DNA of 64,000 nucleotides from Synanceia verrucosa (taxonomy: Eukaryota > Chordata > Actinopteri > Perciformes > Synanceiidae), in contig CM056551.1 of assembly GCA_029721515.1 (NCBI GenBank), positions 24,600,437 to 24,664,436 of the forward strand, in the 5' to 3' direction. How positions within the stretch are numbered: the first letter of the stretch is position 1; the number at the start of each line of letters is the position of its first letter. The translations under genes and the position numbers were made by a program. This document shows positions 39,668 through 52,605 of this stretch, in pieces. Below the pieces are notes generated by a model. The model was not told where the DNA came from, searched no databases, and saw nothing but the letters and a program-made list of their open reading frames with translations.

Positions 39668-40599
39668 TATTGTACCTTAATTGAAAATAACCTTAAAAGT
39701 TGACAAGCATGCCAATGCAATTGACAGTAAAGGTATCATTTATTCATTTATTGGTTGAATATATTTTATAGTGTAGCCATTCAGATTCACTCAAGGTCAT
39801 TTCATGATCTATACCTACAGCACATAAAGAGAGAAGCAGAAAAACATACATAATTATCATTCTGCTCTGTGATGGATGAGATGAATGATAATGAAAAACA
39901 GAAAAATATAGGAAAATACTAGGCTTGCTTAAAGACATATCTTTTCAGATATGCAATCCACACTGTGTACATATGTGCAGTCATCTCAAGGCATATAACT
40001 GAAAAAAAGTCGCTGATGGTCCATGATATTCGGGAAGCAGTGGGTATACATAAACATGGTTTTATCTCAACAGGCTGAATATTTTTGTATGCTCCACAAT
40101 GCTGTTGCAGCATCCTGCCTTTTGCATACATCTGTGGGGGTCGGTGACAAACACAAGGGGGAACGCTGCATGTCTCTGAAGGAAACTTGATTTCTGCTAA
40201 ACGCTAAATGGCTACAAGCTGCAGTACAATTCACCGTGGACGCATGGGTAATCCTGATTGAGCTGAAATCAGGACAGCTGAACACATTTAACTTGACATA
40301 TATTGTAACTTTATGTTGGGGGATTATTTGTAATGTTCGACTGCCTGTACATGATAACAGCAGAACCACTTTGTGTGGTTTATTTAAATTTAAAACTTTT
40401 ATTGCTGCTACCCTTTTAATACATGTCCAAATCAGTTTATAACAGAGCCTCAAGTTTAAGCACAGTAAAGCATTGGACTTTACAGATATATCAGTAACAT
40501 AGTCAAATTTAAAATGAATTCTGTTTTGGCTTTTCTTTGGCATGGATTTATGTGCATATTTGCTTTGACACAGGGAGATGATTATTATTAATGGTAAAT

Positions 40600-40652
40600 A
40601 TAAATCTGTTGACTGGTTAACTTAGCTTAGCACAAAGACTGGAGACCAGGGC
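40600..40652 (+). repeat. Fragment of the 'ttagcttagcataaagac' teleost repeat
   Basis: gttaacttagcttagcacaa followed by agactggagacc, abutting the left end of the hAT-like element that starts at 40653. It may be the interrupted target, but no continuation was seen after 41532. Confidence 0.45.
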
Positions 40653-41532
40653 CAGTGTTTCCTCTATAGCATATTTGAGAGGGCACCCTGCCAACAGGAC
40701 TGGACATAAATATATATTTTAAAATTCATTTAAAACATAAATTTTATGTTCAGCAAAAGGGCCTATAACAGGTGTTCTATTTAGTTTGAGTTTCCACTTA
40801 TAGTGCGTTCAAGTTATACATTAATGTTCGAATTTCCAAGTCAGAATTTAAATCAGAACCCCCATGAAGACGGGAAGTTGGATTAATCTCACCAAGCCGA
40901 CATAGAATTCATTCTGTCTGCTACATACTTAAACAGTAGCTACATGTTTTGTTGTAAGGCTGGAAGCACTGGGAGCACTAAACTTTGGGGTTACGTTGAT
41001 CTGAATTCTGACTTCCAGTGAACACACCATAAGGCAAACTCTCACTCCCCAGCGTCCTAAAAAGTAACTGGAAGCAGCCTGTGCCTGTTCATCATCATCA
41101 TCAGACAATCGTCTGGTGTGTCTACCATGATAAAGACCAAATTAAACAAAAATAACTTATTAAGATTGAATTATTATAAATGAATAATAATAACAATAAC
41201 AACAATAAATTGATGATGACCATTATTAAAGGTCAAATTTCACAAAATAACCCAGTTCATAAATCCATCTATGCCCCTGCCCCAAAAATTACATAGGCTG
41301 CATATTGTATGAAAAAATGTTCCATTGCTAAAATTAAAAAAATAAATAAATAAATAAAAATGTGAACGTGAACACAAATCAGCTTCAATTGTTTATTCAG
41401 GTCCAAATGCTCTGTAATTATGCTTATGGGGTCCTGTGGGGAGAGGGTCCTGGAACAAGAACCCTAATGATGGACCACACTCATTCTGGCCCACTCCCCC
41501 CTCCCAAAGCGAACAAGCTGGGGGAAACACTG
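40653..41532. mobile_element. hAT-like element with CAGTGTTTCC / GGGGAAACACTG ends
   Basis: The left end CAGTGTTTCCTCTA and the right end GGGGGAAACACTG are inverted repeats of a type I associate with hAT elements in fish. About 880 bp, with no transposase frame visible. Clear 8-bp duplications were not found, so the boundaries rest on the inverted ends alone. The interior 41025-41163 is related to 47025-47152. Confidence 0.5.
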
Positions 41533-41971
41533 AGGGTATCATCTCGTCTGGATCTGGATTAAATGTATGTGAGTCTGAGTCCCCGCACTCCCTGCATTAC
41601 ACACATGTAATCACACCATATAAGAGGGAAATAATTGAACCTTCACACAGCACAGAGTCCATGGCTACAAGCCAAAGTTGCCAAAGAAGGACTCATAATG
41701 TAGTATGTTGTGTCAAATAAAGGTTTGTGTAGAACTTCTGCAACTGCTCTGAGTTGACCGTTACTGGCCGTGGAATTACACAACCCTCATGTTAGACCTT
41801 AAAGACACAAACATGGCGTTGTACCGGGCACCATTTTACTGTGCCACACAGTGTTTTGTCTTTGTTCTCTGCTCTCACTCCCTGCACACGGCTTCTTACT
41901 CCAGGGGCAGCGTGTGAACAACACAGCAAACTGTTAGTGAGTGTCAGGAGAGTTATTCCTGTACTGTATGA

Positions 41972-41995
41972 GTGTGTGTGTGTGTGTGTGTGTGT
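41972..41995. repeat. (GT)n microsatellite
   Basis: Twelve GT units. A second, shorter run lies at 42042-42055. Confidence 0.92.
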
Positions 41996-42430
41996 CCATT
42001 TACATCTGCAATATGCAGAGTGAGACAAAGTGTGAAAAAATGTGTGTGTGTGTGTATATGCCTGCTATGCACAAGTAAGTGGTCTTTCTGTTAATTAGTA
42101 TGGGAACCATGACCCATGACTGTGTGTGCAGCTGTCACCATGGATGTCATTTGCTTTTCTCTTTAAGTATGTGCCTTTGAAAAAGCTCCATGCTTAAATT
42201 TAGAATTCTTGGCTCTGGTTTTCTTTTCTTTTTTTTTTTTTTGCCATGGAGTGGCCTGTTCTTTTTCAGACACCTTGCCTTGATTAGCATTTTGGATCAA
42301 TGATTGAACAAATCAAGACACTGAATCATAAATTGGCCTATTAATCTAAAAATTTTACTACATTTTTTTAAATTTTATATTTAAAAACATATATATAATT
42401 AAATAGCATTTAACCCATCCGACCTTCTCT

Positions 42431-42718
42431 AAGATTCAAGATTCAAGAGTCTTTATTGTCATTATGCACTCATAACAAAATTTGAGTCTCTCAGGACACA
42501 TAAATAAGAAATAAAAATAAATATATAAATATAAAAAATATAGAAAATATGAAACACCCATATTTGCAGAGGAGGTGTGATATCTGCAGCTGAATTTTTT
42601 TTTTTACAGCAGAAATGTAATACTTGTAGTAGAAATGTAATATTTACAGAAGAAATGTAATCTTGCAGCCAAAATTCAATATTTACAAGAGAAATCTAAA
42701 CTTGCAGAGAAAATGTGG
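42431..42718 (+). mobile_element. Composite retroposon-tail element with internal ~20-bp minisatellite, copy A
   Basis: Begins aagattcaagattcaagagt, then ctttattgtcattatgcact, then gagtctctcaggacacataa and an A/T-rich spacer. It ends in about five to six degenerate 19-20 bp units (42607-42716) of the form cagNAGAAATgTAATaNtt. The same order of blocks is found in reverse at 48824-49022. Confidence 0.65.
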
Positions 42719-45205
42719 ATAAGGACACTTTCTGAAAATGACTTACTCAGGGTTGTGTTGTACTTGGCTCCTCACTCTTATGTCACTTTTGCGTGCAAAA
42801 AAACAAGATGGCTACTACCAAAAAATTAACTTGAGGCTTCAAAACAGCAGCCACAAACAATGGGTGATGTCACACACCTATGCTTACCACCTGCAAAAAC
42901 AAAATGAATGCATCTGTTGGGACTGTTTCACTGGTCCCAAGTGGAATCATGGCATGAAGCAGAAGCACTGATAATAACATCTAACTGTGTTACTGGGTGC
43001 CCATAGAGGTCAGTGGAGCAATGCTTTTCCTCCACAGCAGATTTAGTGTGGAGGTGCTCTTTCAGAGCCTTGTGAAGTTGCCATCATGAACCTGAAGACC
43101 TTAGCAGGATAGATCTCTGCAGTGAGTGGCCTCTGCTGCTGGATATTTTATCACAGTCCATTTAATGTTTCCGTGGAGACTGGCCTATGTGAGTAATTTA
43201 GCTCATATCACCACGACTGCACCAACTGTAAACCACTGTAACAGTTCTCTTTTCCATTTTCTCTATGATATACAGCATGGAGCTTTCAGCTCAGCAGTGA
43301 CTGTTCAAAGCTGCTCGTATAGCATGTCTATACTGCTACTCATCTGGCACACTATGTTTTTTTTTTTCTTTTTTAGTGTCAATTTTATCAATGCCCTGTA
43401 GCATAAAATGAAAACTAACATTGCCTCTTGCAAACATATCATTGTGTCCCTCAAAAACACCAGTGCACTGTATAATCCAGCACATCAGGCGAAGCCAAAA
43501 TGCTGAGTCTAAGAAACCTGCTTTCTGCAAACTGCACTGCTCCCTTCGCCTTTTCTGCTTACTCGTACATTTTATCTGCATGCAATATTTACCCAAGACA
43601 TGGGCCTTCACCACACAGACAAGAAGATGCTGGCCTCTCGCTTCTGATTCCTCTGTTTGCTGTTGGATCTGTGCATGATTAATATTGCTCGTCCATTGAA
43701 AGACCTATCCATAAAGTTGTCTTTGATGATAAATGGGAGCCGTGTAAACAGGAGATGTGGGATATGTAAATGACTCTGTCTTTGGTGTGCTGCTTGGTCC
43801 CCCATTAGATTTCACAGGGGAGGATTCTCTAAGTCTTGGATACAGAAGAGAGGGAGGTTGATATGAAAGGGGTTCCTGGGGGTTTGTGCTCATGCAAGCG
43901 CATGTTACAGAGGGAATTAGCTCTCCAACTGATGCAGGCAGTTGTTCTATCAAAGGGGACTGGAGAATGAACTCAATATATGATGACTGAATCATTGATG
44001 TCTTACATTTAGCGCAGCAAGCTCTTTTATTTGTATGGAAGGATAGACTTTAGGATGTCTTTTTATGGCTTTGCCATTTTCACAGATTGGGTGGTTCTTG
44101 AAGCAGTGCTGAATGAAAGACCATAATTAGTAAATTCAGGATTCCTTCAGATTAATAGCGAATGGTGCCTGAAGATATCAAAAGGCTGGAGGTAAAAATG
44201 ACACATCACAATGAAATAAATAACTTTTTCAACTTATCACAGTGTATACCAGGTTATATCACTGTATATTCATACAGCTTGTATGCATTTACATTACTTT
44301 TATATCCCCATTCTGACTGAAATTGAATCTCTATGTTCAAAATGTACAAGTTAAAAACCCAGAAACAACAGTATGCTCAAGCTGTTTCGAAAACACTAGT
44401 AGATTTGTTTCCTTGAGGCCTGAAGTGTATTTAAGCTAATGTTTGTATTGAATCGTTGATACCATTTTGCAGTGAACAGACCAAGACCACTTTAAAAGCT
44501 ATCTGCATGCAAGCACTCATCACTTTACTTTAATACCCACCCTCAAGGATTTGTGTGTTATTCTCAGTTGTTCACTTACCTCTAATATCACTGCGAAGCA
44601 CATCAGCTTTATTAACAACATAACTTGGCTGACCCTGAACAAACCCGAGCTGAAGAGAATGAGTCAGATAAGGTCAAGAGCATCCAACATGTCCATCCTG
44701 TGTCCCACAGTTCCCCACTGGGATACTTCCTGTGGTGACTGTAAACTGTAAAAGATATGGACCTACTGATTTCTGAAGGATTATTTACAGGAACTGCTGT
44801 AGACCGGGGTTATTCCACAGGATGTGAGAGTAAATGTATCTGTCGTGGCCGGTGTTGAAACTGAGCAAAGGCTTTGATTAACTGTACGGTGCCATACGGT
44901 CAGGATTAAAAGAGTCCAGATGAGATGATGAGCCAAGTTCATAAAACTGACAGATACCCTGGAGGCGAATCATGCTTGTAAATGTTTTATGTAGTTCACT
45001 TCCTGCATGGTACATGCATGAATGTTGATTGTGATATTCTGTGAGCTAAGGGAAGTGCACTGCTCAATGCTGGGGTTTCTAATGATTCCTAATGTGACTG
45101 AAATTTAAACAATGCAGTTGCAAGGTCTGATGTGCAATATTATTTGAACATGTAACAAAGATATCTCAACTTTTAATATCTAGGACCTGTGAGGTCTCAG
45201 ATATC
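42719..45205. other. No gene recognised
   Basis: Ordinary AT-rich DNA with a T tract at 43358-43373. No element ends or credible exon seen. Confidence 0.55.
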
Positions 45206-46067
45206 TCTTTTTCTACCAGGGTGGTTCCAGGGTTAGTTTGGAGCCAGAGCCTGACTTAGCACCAGTTCTTTGTGTTTCCACAGCATAAGCACCAGCCCCT
45301 GGTGCTTAAAAGTGGGGCCAGCACCAAGTCTTTGCTGGTCCAGAGCTAAGCACCGATTACGTCAGGGGCTTGGAGCGGAGTTTTTGCGACCAACAAAACA
45401 AGTAAACACTGCGTGGTTCAATCGCAAATGTACTGAAAGGACCCCCAAGACACACAGAAGTATTGCACAAACTGTTGCACACTGAAATCCAGAGAAATAT
45501 TGTCCCACCAGCACTGTGATCATGGATGTACCCAGGCAATAGACGAACTCTGTCTCACTGGCAGCCACGATACAATCTGTTCCGAAACGGAGTCGCCGCT
45601 CAAAGCGATTATGATGAAGACGGGTAGCCAGTAACAGTTATATGTGTTATATTTGTGCCTCATTCCAGAGCGAACAAAGACAGATGTTGCGCTAGCAAAC
45701 GCAGATTTCAGCACAGAAAAATATTCTGTGTTTAGTAAATTTATATGTGCGTGTGCCACAATCACCGCTGAGTCTCAGTGTTTCTCCTGCTCGTGCATTT
45801 GCTCGCTCAAAATCTGTCTTTGTTCACTCAAGAATGTGGCACAAATACATCATACAGTTAGTTTTGTTGGCTCTGGATTTTTTTGCAAAGCCTTGTTTTG
45901 ATTTCGCACTGCACAAGCTTTGCCGGGTGAAAACGAAAATGCTGTGACGTTCTGACGTTTTGCAGTGACGTAATGACGTGGCTGTGATTGGGGCTCCTTG
46001 CCGATGGAAAAACAACCAGTGCTACAAGCAGTGAACTAACACCAAGTTCCTTTTGGTGGAAAAGGGG
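45206..46067. mobile_element. Foldback MITE with (C)TTTTTCTACCA / GGTGGAAAAGGGG ends
   Basis: The left end ctctttttctaccagggtgg and the right end, read in reverse as ccccttttccaccaaaagga, align over about 30 bp and both continue into a 'ggttag / tgttag' segment. The interior is GC-richer with several gcaccag/ctggtgc palindromic words. About 860 bp with no coding capacity. Target duplication unclear, superfamily not assigned. Confidence 0.55.
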
Positions 46068-46781
46068 TAAGAGTATGGTTCAGAGGGACAAAAGTAACTT
46101 AAGTTTTATGCTGAAATAATTTGCCTGAGAAAGTAATGTGAGCGAGTTTGGCTACTTTGGAATAAGCCCTCCTACTATCTGGCAAGTTACACATCATTTC
46201 CAAGAGGCTATCTTGCCAAAGGGCGTGTATTGATTTCACTATGTGAGAGTGATGTAATAGGTAGAAGATTCCAGAGAAACATAAACTACTAAGCCTTTGA
46301 AACTTCTTCTCTCCTTTGCTGATGAAGCGATGTGCTTGTCGCCCTCTCTTATTATGATCTGAACAGATTTATCATGACCACCTCACAGGGTCGCAATCCA
46401 GACAACTTCCAGTAAATCAAGTGCAACTTTATCTCTGTGTTCAACGCCTTCGGTGCATAAGTAGAGAGAAAGAAAGAATATGTCGTTATAGCAGAGGCTG
46501 ACTGCAAAAACATCAAACACATCAGCAAAATGGGAGATGTCTATGATGTGTGGATGCTTATTTATGATTTATTCATTCACTTCATCTGGCTTAGAATGCC
46601 AAAGGTGTTGTCTCTCTCCAGGTATAACAGGAAGTTCTGTCAGTTAGCAAGAAAAAAAAACAGATAACCACATCGACTGCTCACCTACTATCGGCCTCTG
46701 GAGGGAAGATAAAACACAAAGATTCCTACGACAGAGCATTATATGTTTAATATAGGATACATTGTTACAGCAATGTGCATG

Positions 46782-46910
46782 ACTAGGGCTGGGTACCGAA
46801 CTTTGATACTTTTGTAGTACCACCTGAAAAGCTCAGATCCTATCGGCCATCAAAAAATTAATAACTTTTCGGTGTCAAATTAGGATACCCAACTGTCTGT
46901 GAACCGTGCT
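46782..46910. repeat. Fragment of a 'CTAGGGCTGGGTACCGAA' element
   Basis: ctagggctgggtaccgaact followed by tttgatactttt is the characteristic opening of a fish MITE/hAT-like repeat. The opposite end was not found. Confidence 0.5.
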
Positions 46911-47024
46911 CTCAGATGTCACTAAGGATGATCCGCCCCCCCACTTTCCCAGCATAAGGGCTGGTAAAACGGCTTAATGTCATTGCAGCAGCATTGGGAG
47001 CCTGGCGTTTGGTGTGTTCTAGTT

Positions 47025-47152
47025 AAAACACCAAAGGCCAACTCTCACTCCCCAGGGTCCTGAAGAGAAGCTGGTAGCAGCCTGTGTCTGTTGATCATTG
47101 TCTAGTATGTCTGCCAAGATAAAGCCAAAATACCACAAAAATAACCTTCTGA
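47025..47152. repeat. Copy of a dispersed repeat shared with 41025-41163
   Basis: Shared blocks are aactctcactccccag, gtcct, gcagcctgtg and ataaag with the same spacing. The 41-kb copy lies inside the CAGTGTTTCC element, so this may be a decayed relative of that element. Confidence 0.6.
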
Positions 47153-47166
47153 GTTGACATCATAAA

Positions 47167-47167
47167 A

Positions 47168-47200
<33 letters not shown>
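47167..47200. repeat. (ATT)n microsatellite
   Basis: About eleven ATT units. Confidence 0.95.
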
Positions 47201-47201
<1 letters not shown>

Positions 47202-48633
47202 TTTAATTTTATTATTAAGAATAATAACAATAATGATATATTCACACCAGTTTTGCTGTCTGCATTTCAGTGACAGTTATATATTCAGTTATATATTCCT
47301 TATTCTATGGTAGAATCAACTGCTATAGCAATAAAAAATTAAATTAGTGAACAAAAACATCTGTGTTGCACCACATAATAGAATGAAAAAAGAGAGAAAC
47401 AGACCTCCATGAATGCCCTGTTGAGAGCTGTTATCATGTAACAGCATTTCCAGGTATTTCAAATACTCAATTTATCTTAGTAAGTATTAAATATGCTTAC
47501 TTAAAATTGAGCAACAAACAACTGCAGACAGATTATAGCACATAAAATGATGTTAGGTTTTAAACATGCAGCTAATCTCCCTGACAAATTTAGAAATTTA
47601 ACTTTGGCGCTGCAAAATTCACACTGAGTAACTCCTCCCATGCAGATCTGTTGTGCTGCATTTGTGGCTCTATGAGCTGCCATCTGTGAGTCTTGAAAGT
47701 ATTATTCTGTACAAAATTTATAAGTGGAAATCAAGTCACCGTTGACTTGGTACTCTGCCATGGCCAGGGACTCTGACAGAGAAGTAGCCAAACATTGCAT
47801 GATTGAATGATGATTGGCTCAAGCAGCAGTGATGTGAGGAAAAGCAAACTCTTATCATGACTAAACAGACAAAACTGTTTAGACATGATAAATCTCATAA
47901 ATGTGTGCCTGTAAACACACTTTCCATTGTTTTGCCAGTGCAACTTACATTATATTACAGAGAGTGAATGCGACACAATAGAGGGCAGTTTCTCAGCCGG
48001 AGTGACTCAACCATAATTAAGTGAATAACTGATGTGATCTATTGTTGTGCAAACAGCATCCAAAAAACAGAATAAAGGATCCTGTTTAATGTCCGCAAAT
48101 ACATATTGTAGATATTTATGGTGAGGAAAGATTTGATACTTTTAGAAAAAGTCAATGAAACAATCTATGATTTGGTTTTACAGCATGCAAACAAAACACA
48201 AAGCAGAACAAAAAGTAACCCACCATGTTATTTCACTTACACACGCTCGCCTAAACGTATGAGACCGATCAGATATCCACGAACCATCATCCGGAGCTGA
48301 AGGCTTCTTTCCACTAAGAGCTGCCATTAATACTTTGTGCTACACTTTTACAGCAGCTAATCTGTCATGTGTCATGAAAACGCAGACACTGTCACATTTA
48401 TAAAATCTGTAACGCCACAGAGGCAACACGTACTAAACTAGTCATAGCTAGTTATATGTTGGCAGGATAATGACCATTCAACTAAACTCTGTGGCAGAGC
48501 ATTTTTACTTAGTATAAAATTAGATTTTCGACATATTTTACGTTGCATATGATTACTCCATTATGGATTTTTGATTTGCTGAACAATAGACTTGATTTGG
48601 ATGGAATGATGATCTGGTGATGCTCTGGTTGGG
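47201..48633. other. No gene recognised
   Basis: AT-rich. A short frame at 48118-48300 has a starting ATG but no recognisable motif, splice sites or neighbours. Confidence 0.55.
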
Positions 48634-48775
48634 AAATAGAATAGCATAGAATAGAAAAGAGTGCCCTTTATTGTCAATACACAATTGTACAATGGAATTG
48701 TAGAGCTTCTCCCTTTTTCAGTGTGTAATATAAAAAAAAATGAGATAAATGTGAAAATATGTATATAAATAAGTA
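48634..48775 (+). mobile_element. Retroposon 3' tail with ATAGAATAG repeat
   Basis: An imperfect (ATAGA)n tract (48636-48660) precedes tgccctttattgtcaataca and attgtacaatggaattgtag. The same kind of 'tttattgtca' tail occurs at 42450 and, inverted, at 48970-49022. Confidence 0.55.
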
Positions 48776-48823
48776 TAACAATTGCCTTATATACAGATAT
48801 GAATATGAGAAAATATATTGTAT

Positions 48824-49022
48824 GCTGCTAATAGACATTTCTGTTGCAAGTACTACATTTTTGCTGTAAATATTTTATTCCTATTGTTAGTATTTCTGCT
48901 GTAAAAATTGCATTTTTATTGTATATATCACTTCTCTTTTTATTCCTTATTTATGTGTGTCCCTAAGCTGAGAGACTCTACAAAATTCCGTTATGCATGC
49001 ATAATGACAAGAAAGAATCTTG
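48824..49022 (-). mobile_element. Composite retroposon-tail element with ~20-bp minisatellite, copy B
   Basis: The reverse complement starts caagattctttcttgtcatt, then atgcatgcataac, gtagagtctctcagc and acacataaataag, then units such as acagcagaaatactaac and cagcaaaaatgtagtact. This parallels copy A at 42431-42718. Together with the tail at 48634-48775 it makes an inverted repeat about 250 bp apart. Confidence 0.62.
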
Positions 49023-49627
49023 AAAATGAATTTACAACAGGATAAAGTTACTAAAAATGAATTAAGAATATGCTCTAACTCAATCATCACAACAAGAACA
49101 AAGCGTGTTTGTTGCATGCTTCCTCAAATCTACTACAAAGCAGAATCATCTCTACATTTAAAGTTTTCCAGGGTGCATAGACTCTGCGCTCCATGACACC
49201 TGGCCTTGAGCTAGTCAGGTTAACTCAAGAGAAGCTTAGGGTTTAAATACAGCCTTGCATAGATGTATTACATTTATTTTAGCCTGTAAATGTTCCATCA
49301 TGTTTCCAATATGCACATATAAATACAAACATATTCACTACATTATTTGATAAAAACTTGGTGACTGTCAAGCAAGTTCTGGAGTTGTAATTGGCACATT
49401 TTGTTCCATAATTTCCAAGTAGATGTATGCACTTTTGTGAGTAATAGGACAGTAATGTCTTTAAATTGCCTCTTACTCCACACCTCCTCTTGATGCACAA
49501 AAAACCCCCAGATTTTCTTTTGCTGAGATCTACTATCTTCTGTTTTGCTTTCTATTTTTCTATTAGTCTCTGTACAAACTGTGACTGACTAATTTCTCAA
49601 ACATTTTTTATACCTTAAATATAGTGT

Positions 49628-49958
49628 AACCTGAATCTTGCCAGTTGAGTCTCATTCCGCCTACCTCCACACATCCATCTGGGATAGCTCCATTGGAGAT
49701 GTATTTCAGAAGGTGTGGCCTTGTAAAAAAATCCTTGCATATGATTAGATAAACCACGTGTCCATCATCTTTAATGACGTGCTACTTCAACCACTCATAT
49801 CGAAACCAACCCATGACGCTGATGACAGCGACGCTTCTCCGCTACGTCACAGCAATAAAAATTCCGCCCGGCGATCCTGATTGGCTCAATCATTTTTTGC
49901 TCCCTTGAAGTCCTCCCCATCAGGTGCGAGTCCAGATCCAGCTGGCGAGAGTCAGGTT
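49628..49958. mobile_element. MITE with AACCTGAATCTTGCCAG / CTGGCGAGAGTCAGGTT ends
   Basis: The ends are inverted repeats of about 17 bp with two mismatches, and a TA dinucleotide can be read at both boundaries. The interior (331 bp) is GC-richer than its surroundings. No coding capacity. TA flanks would fit Tc1/mariner-type mobilisation, but this is weak. Confidence 0.6.
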
Positions 49959-49959
49959 A

Positions 49960-51307
49960 TAGATAGTGCCGATTAAACACTTACACGCAAAATATATGAT
50001 ATAGCATCAAGAGAAATGCAGACTTTGAGAGAGTTCAAAATAAAGATTTCTATATAATTTAGATCAGATATTCTTTCTTCGTGCCCTTTTCCTCACCTTT
50101 TCCACAGGGGTTCAAATGAGTATCATTAGATTTCATGATGTGATCATAAACCAAACAGACAATCAACATAAATGTGACACATGCAGCGATGGCGCTAACA
50201 TTACATTGGCACCTGGGTCTGTTTATGGCAAAACATCTGAAATACTTTAAAATGGAAATTGAATTAAGTCCCCTGGAGATTTTTGATGGAAGCATCTTAG
50301 CTGGAAATTGATGGTGTAGTTGGCTGATGTTATAGAAGTTAAATATGGGATGACCTCATACAGTCCCATGGCTCAGAATCAGTGGCTGGAAATGAGAGGT
50401 GATGATAGATGGGCATGGAGACAAGGAGTTGTTATGACACATGTAGAAAGCAAAGTTAATATCAAGTAAAAAAAAGATTTTCTTGGTTTTGGCAACAGGG
50501 AAATATACTCTAATGGAAACCTGAGAATGAAGATGTTTCATTTTATTAATCTGAAAGGAAAGCTGTTCAGGTGAAGCTTTGTAAGCTGCACCAGAGATTG
50601 ATTGACAATGCTGTCAAAAAATAAATCTATAGCATGATTTTCTGCATCTTGTGGGATGAACTGGGCCCATTTATTTCTTCAAGGGCAACACGGAAGGTAG
50701 CATCAACACACAAAATGATAGCAGGCGATCGTGTTGCCACTCCATCAGCTCTAATGTCTTTTCTGAATCACCCACAATTCATCTGACATTATTTCTGCCT
50801 GTTGATGAGACCATGTAACATCTGTGTCATGCTTTTCAGATCACTGGGTGAAAAGGGCCATTGTCATCCTGGAGAACACCATTCCCATCAAGACAAAAAG
50901 GCATCAGGGAGTGCAAGAACTGCATCTAATAATGCAACAACCACTGGTAGGGAACAACTGAAACTCCTCACACGTGCTATAGCAAGATAATAAAATTATA
51001 TTGCAATGAAAATATAGGTGGAATTATTTTTTTTACTTTAGCTAATCATGCAATTAAGTGAGGGCTGCTCACTGGACAAGGAAATTAGATATAAAACAAC
51101 CAGCTGAAGCAAGACAAGACATAACTACACTCTCAAGTGTAATTATTAGAGATTACTTCATACAATGCATTGATGGGATATTCTCTAAGGAGACCAGGGC
51201 TGAATTAGACAAAATTTCCTGTTTATATAAACCAATGCTGTATTTTGTATTATTATTTTCTCAGAGTCGCTTCATTCTTTCAGTGAAAATAACTATGTTC
51301 TAATGAG

Positions 51308-51345
<38 letters not shown>

Positions 51346-52605
51346 GCACACACGGCCAAAAGAAATAAAAGGCTTTATATGTTTTCCATAAACAATATTA
51401 TCCTCTCCTTGAGCAGAGGCATTATTCCATTGAAAGCATACACTTTATATGTAAATGCCAGAAGTGATGATTGTGTTATTCTAATCAAAATAGTCCTTTA
51501 ATATTTTATAAGTTGTGGGTGAAAGGCAGAAAACAAACTGTGGCTGGAGCACTCCACCTCGTGCCTGATGTGACTGCTAACTCCTGCCTTTCGCTGCTGC
51601 AGAGGTGTTGAGCCATTTCTGATTTGACTTTTTTTTTTGGCTCGCGATAAGTGACTGTTACACTCTCCTAAATTAGCATGTTTATTGCTTGCTGTTGCCC
51701 TGCCATGCCTGTTTGCATATCAAGTTCTTACTCCATACACCTTCCTTCTGTTTGGTTTGAAGTTGTGGGCACGTTAAGTGGAACTATCCCTGCTCTTAAA
51801 GTGACAATTGTTCTGTTGAAACACTGAGCTTCCTGTTATGTAATATTGATCGTCTCACATATTGCCTGTGCTCTTTTGGTGTGATTACAACACTTTCAGA
51901 ACCTTACAAAACAGGGTGTGACTTTATAATTTTAAAAAATGAGTTGAAATTTATACCTGTATCAACATATTTTTTGCCACACAGATGTAAACACAATAAT
52001 GGCTGTTATGGTAAATATGTCAGCAAACAGTTTATTTATTCATCTAACACACACAGAGCAACATTAGCACTGATATGAGCCATGTTTCTATTGGCGAATG
52101 AGTATTTTGAATTATATTTGACTTTTCGTATATTCAGTTTTCATTTTTGATATTTGTATATTCATTGTTTTTTAAGCCATCCACATTACCATCCAACATT
52201 TTTGGAAAATGATACTTATAAATAAATAAATAAATAACAATAGCACCCCCAAAAATAACATAATCCTTAATATAACTGGCTTTAATTAAACCAAAAGAAC
52301 GTGTTGCAACGCGATGGCCTCCATCTCAGCTGGGAACAGAGACACATTTGGCTGGGCTCTTCCTTATTTGTGTTATGGAGACGAGCCAGTTGTTCATGTC
52401 ACAGCAAAACACATGCAAGGCATGGGCAAACAAATGCTCTTTGAGGTACATCTACAGTCGAAAGTGATGAGCGGAGGGAAAACCTAGCGTGGATACAACA
52501 GCCTGAAAATGGTGCCATTTAGTGGGGGAGAGTGCAGACAGAGGCATGAGTGCAACGTGCAAAGGTTCACATTTTCTCTGTTGATGACCACCAAGGGGCG
52601 AGTAG
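49960..52605. other. No gene recognised; one microsatellite
   Basis: AT-rich DNA with (CA)n at 51309-51342. The short frames seen have no domain or splice context. Confidence 0.6.
51309..51342. repeat. (CA)n microsatellite
   Basis: Seventeen CA units. Confidence 0.96.

Noticed and set aside
40067..40543. 158-codon minus-strand open frame, the longest in the window
   Set aside because: No domain, signal or codon bias I can recognise; hydrophobicity and cysteine content look random; no splice or promoter context. Probably chance.
42607..42716. Possible CRISPR-like array (regular ~20-bp repeats)
   Set aside because: There are no spacers between units, the units are degenerate, and the host is a vertebrate. 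It is a minisatellite within a mobile element.
45644..45901. Frames with near-repeated peptide words inside 45.6-45.9 kb
   Set aside because: They lie inside a foldback MITE; the repeated words come from internal DNA repeats of the element.
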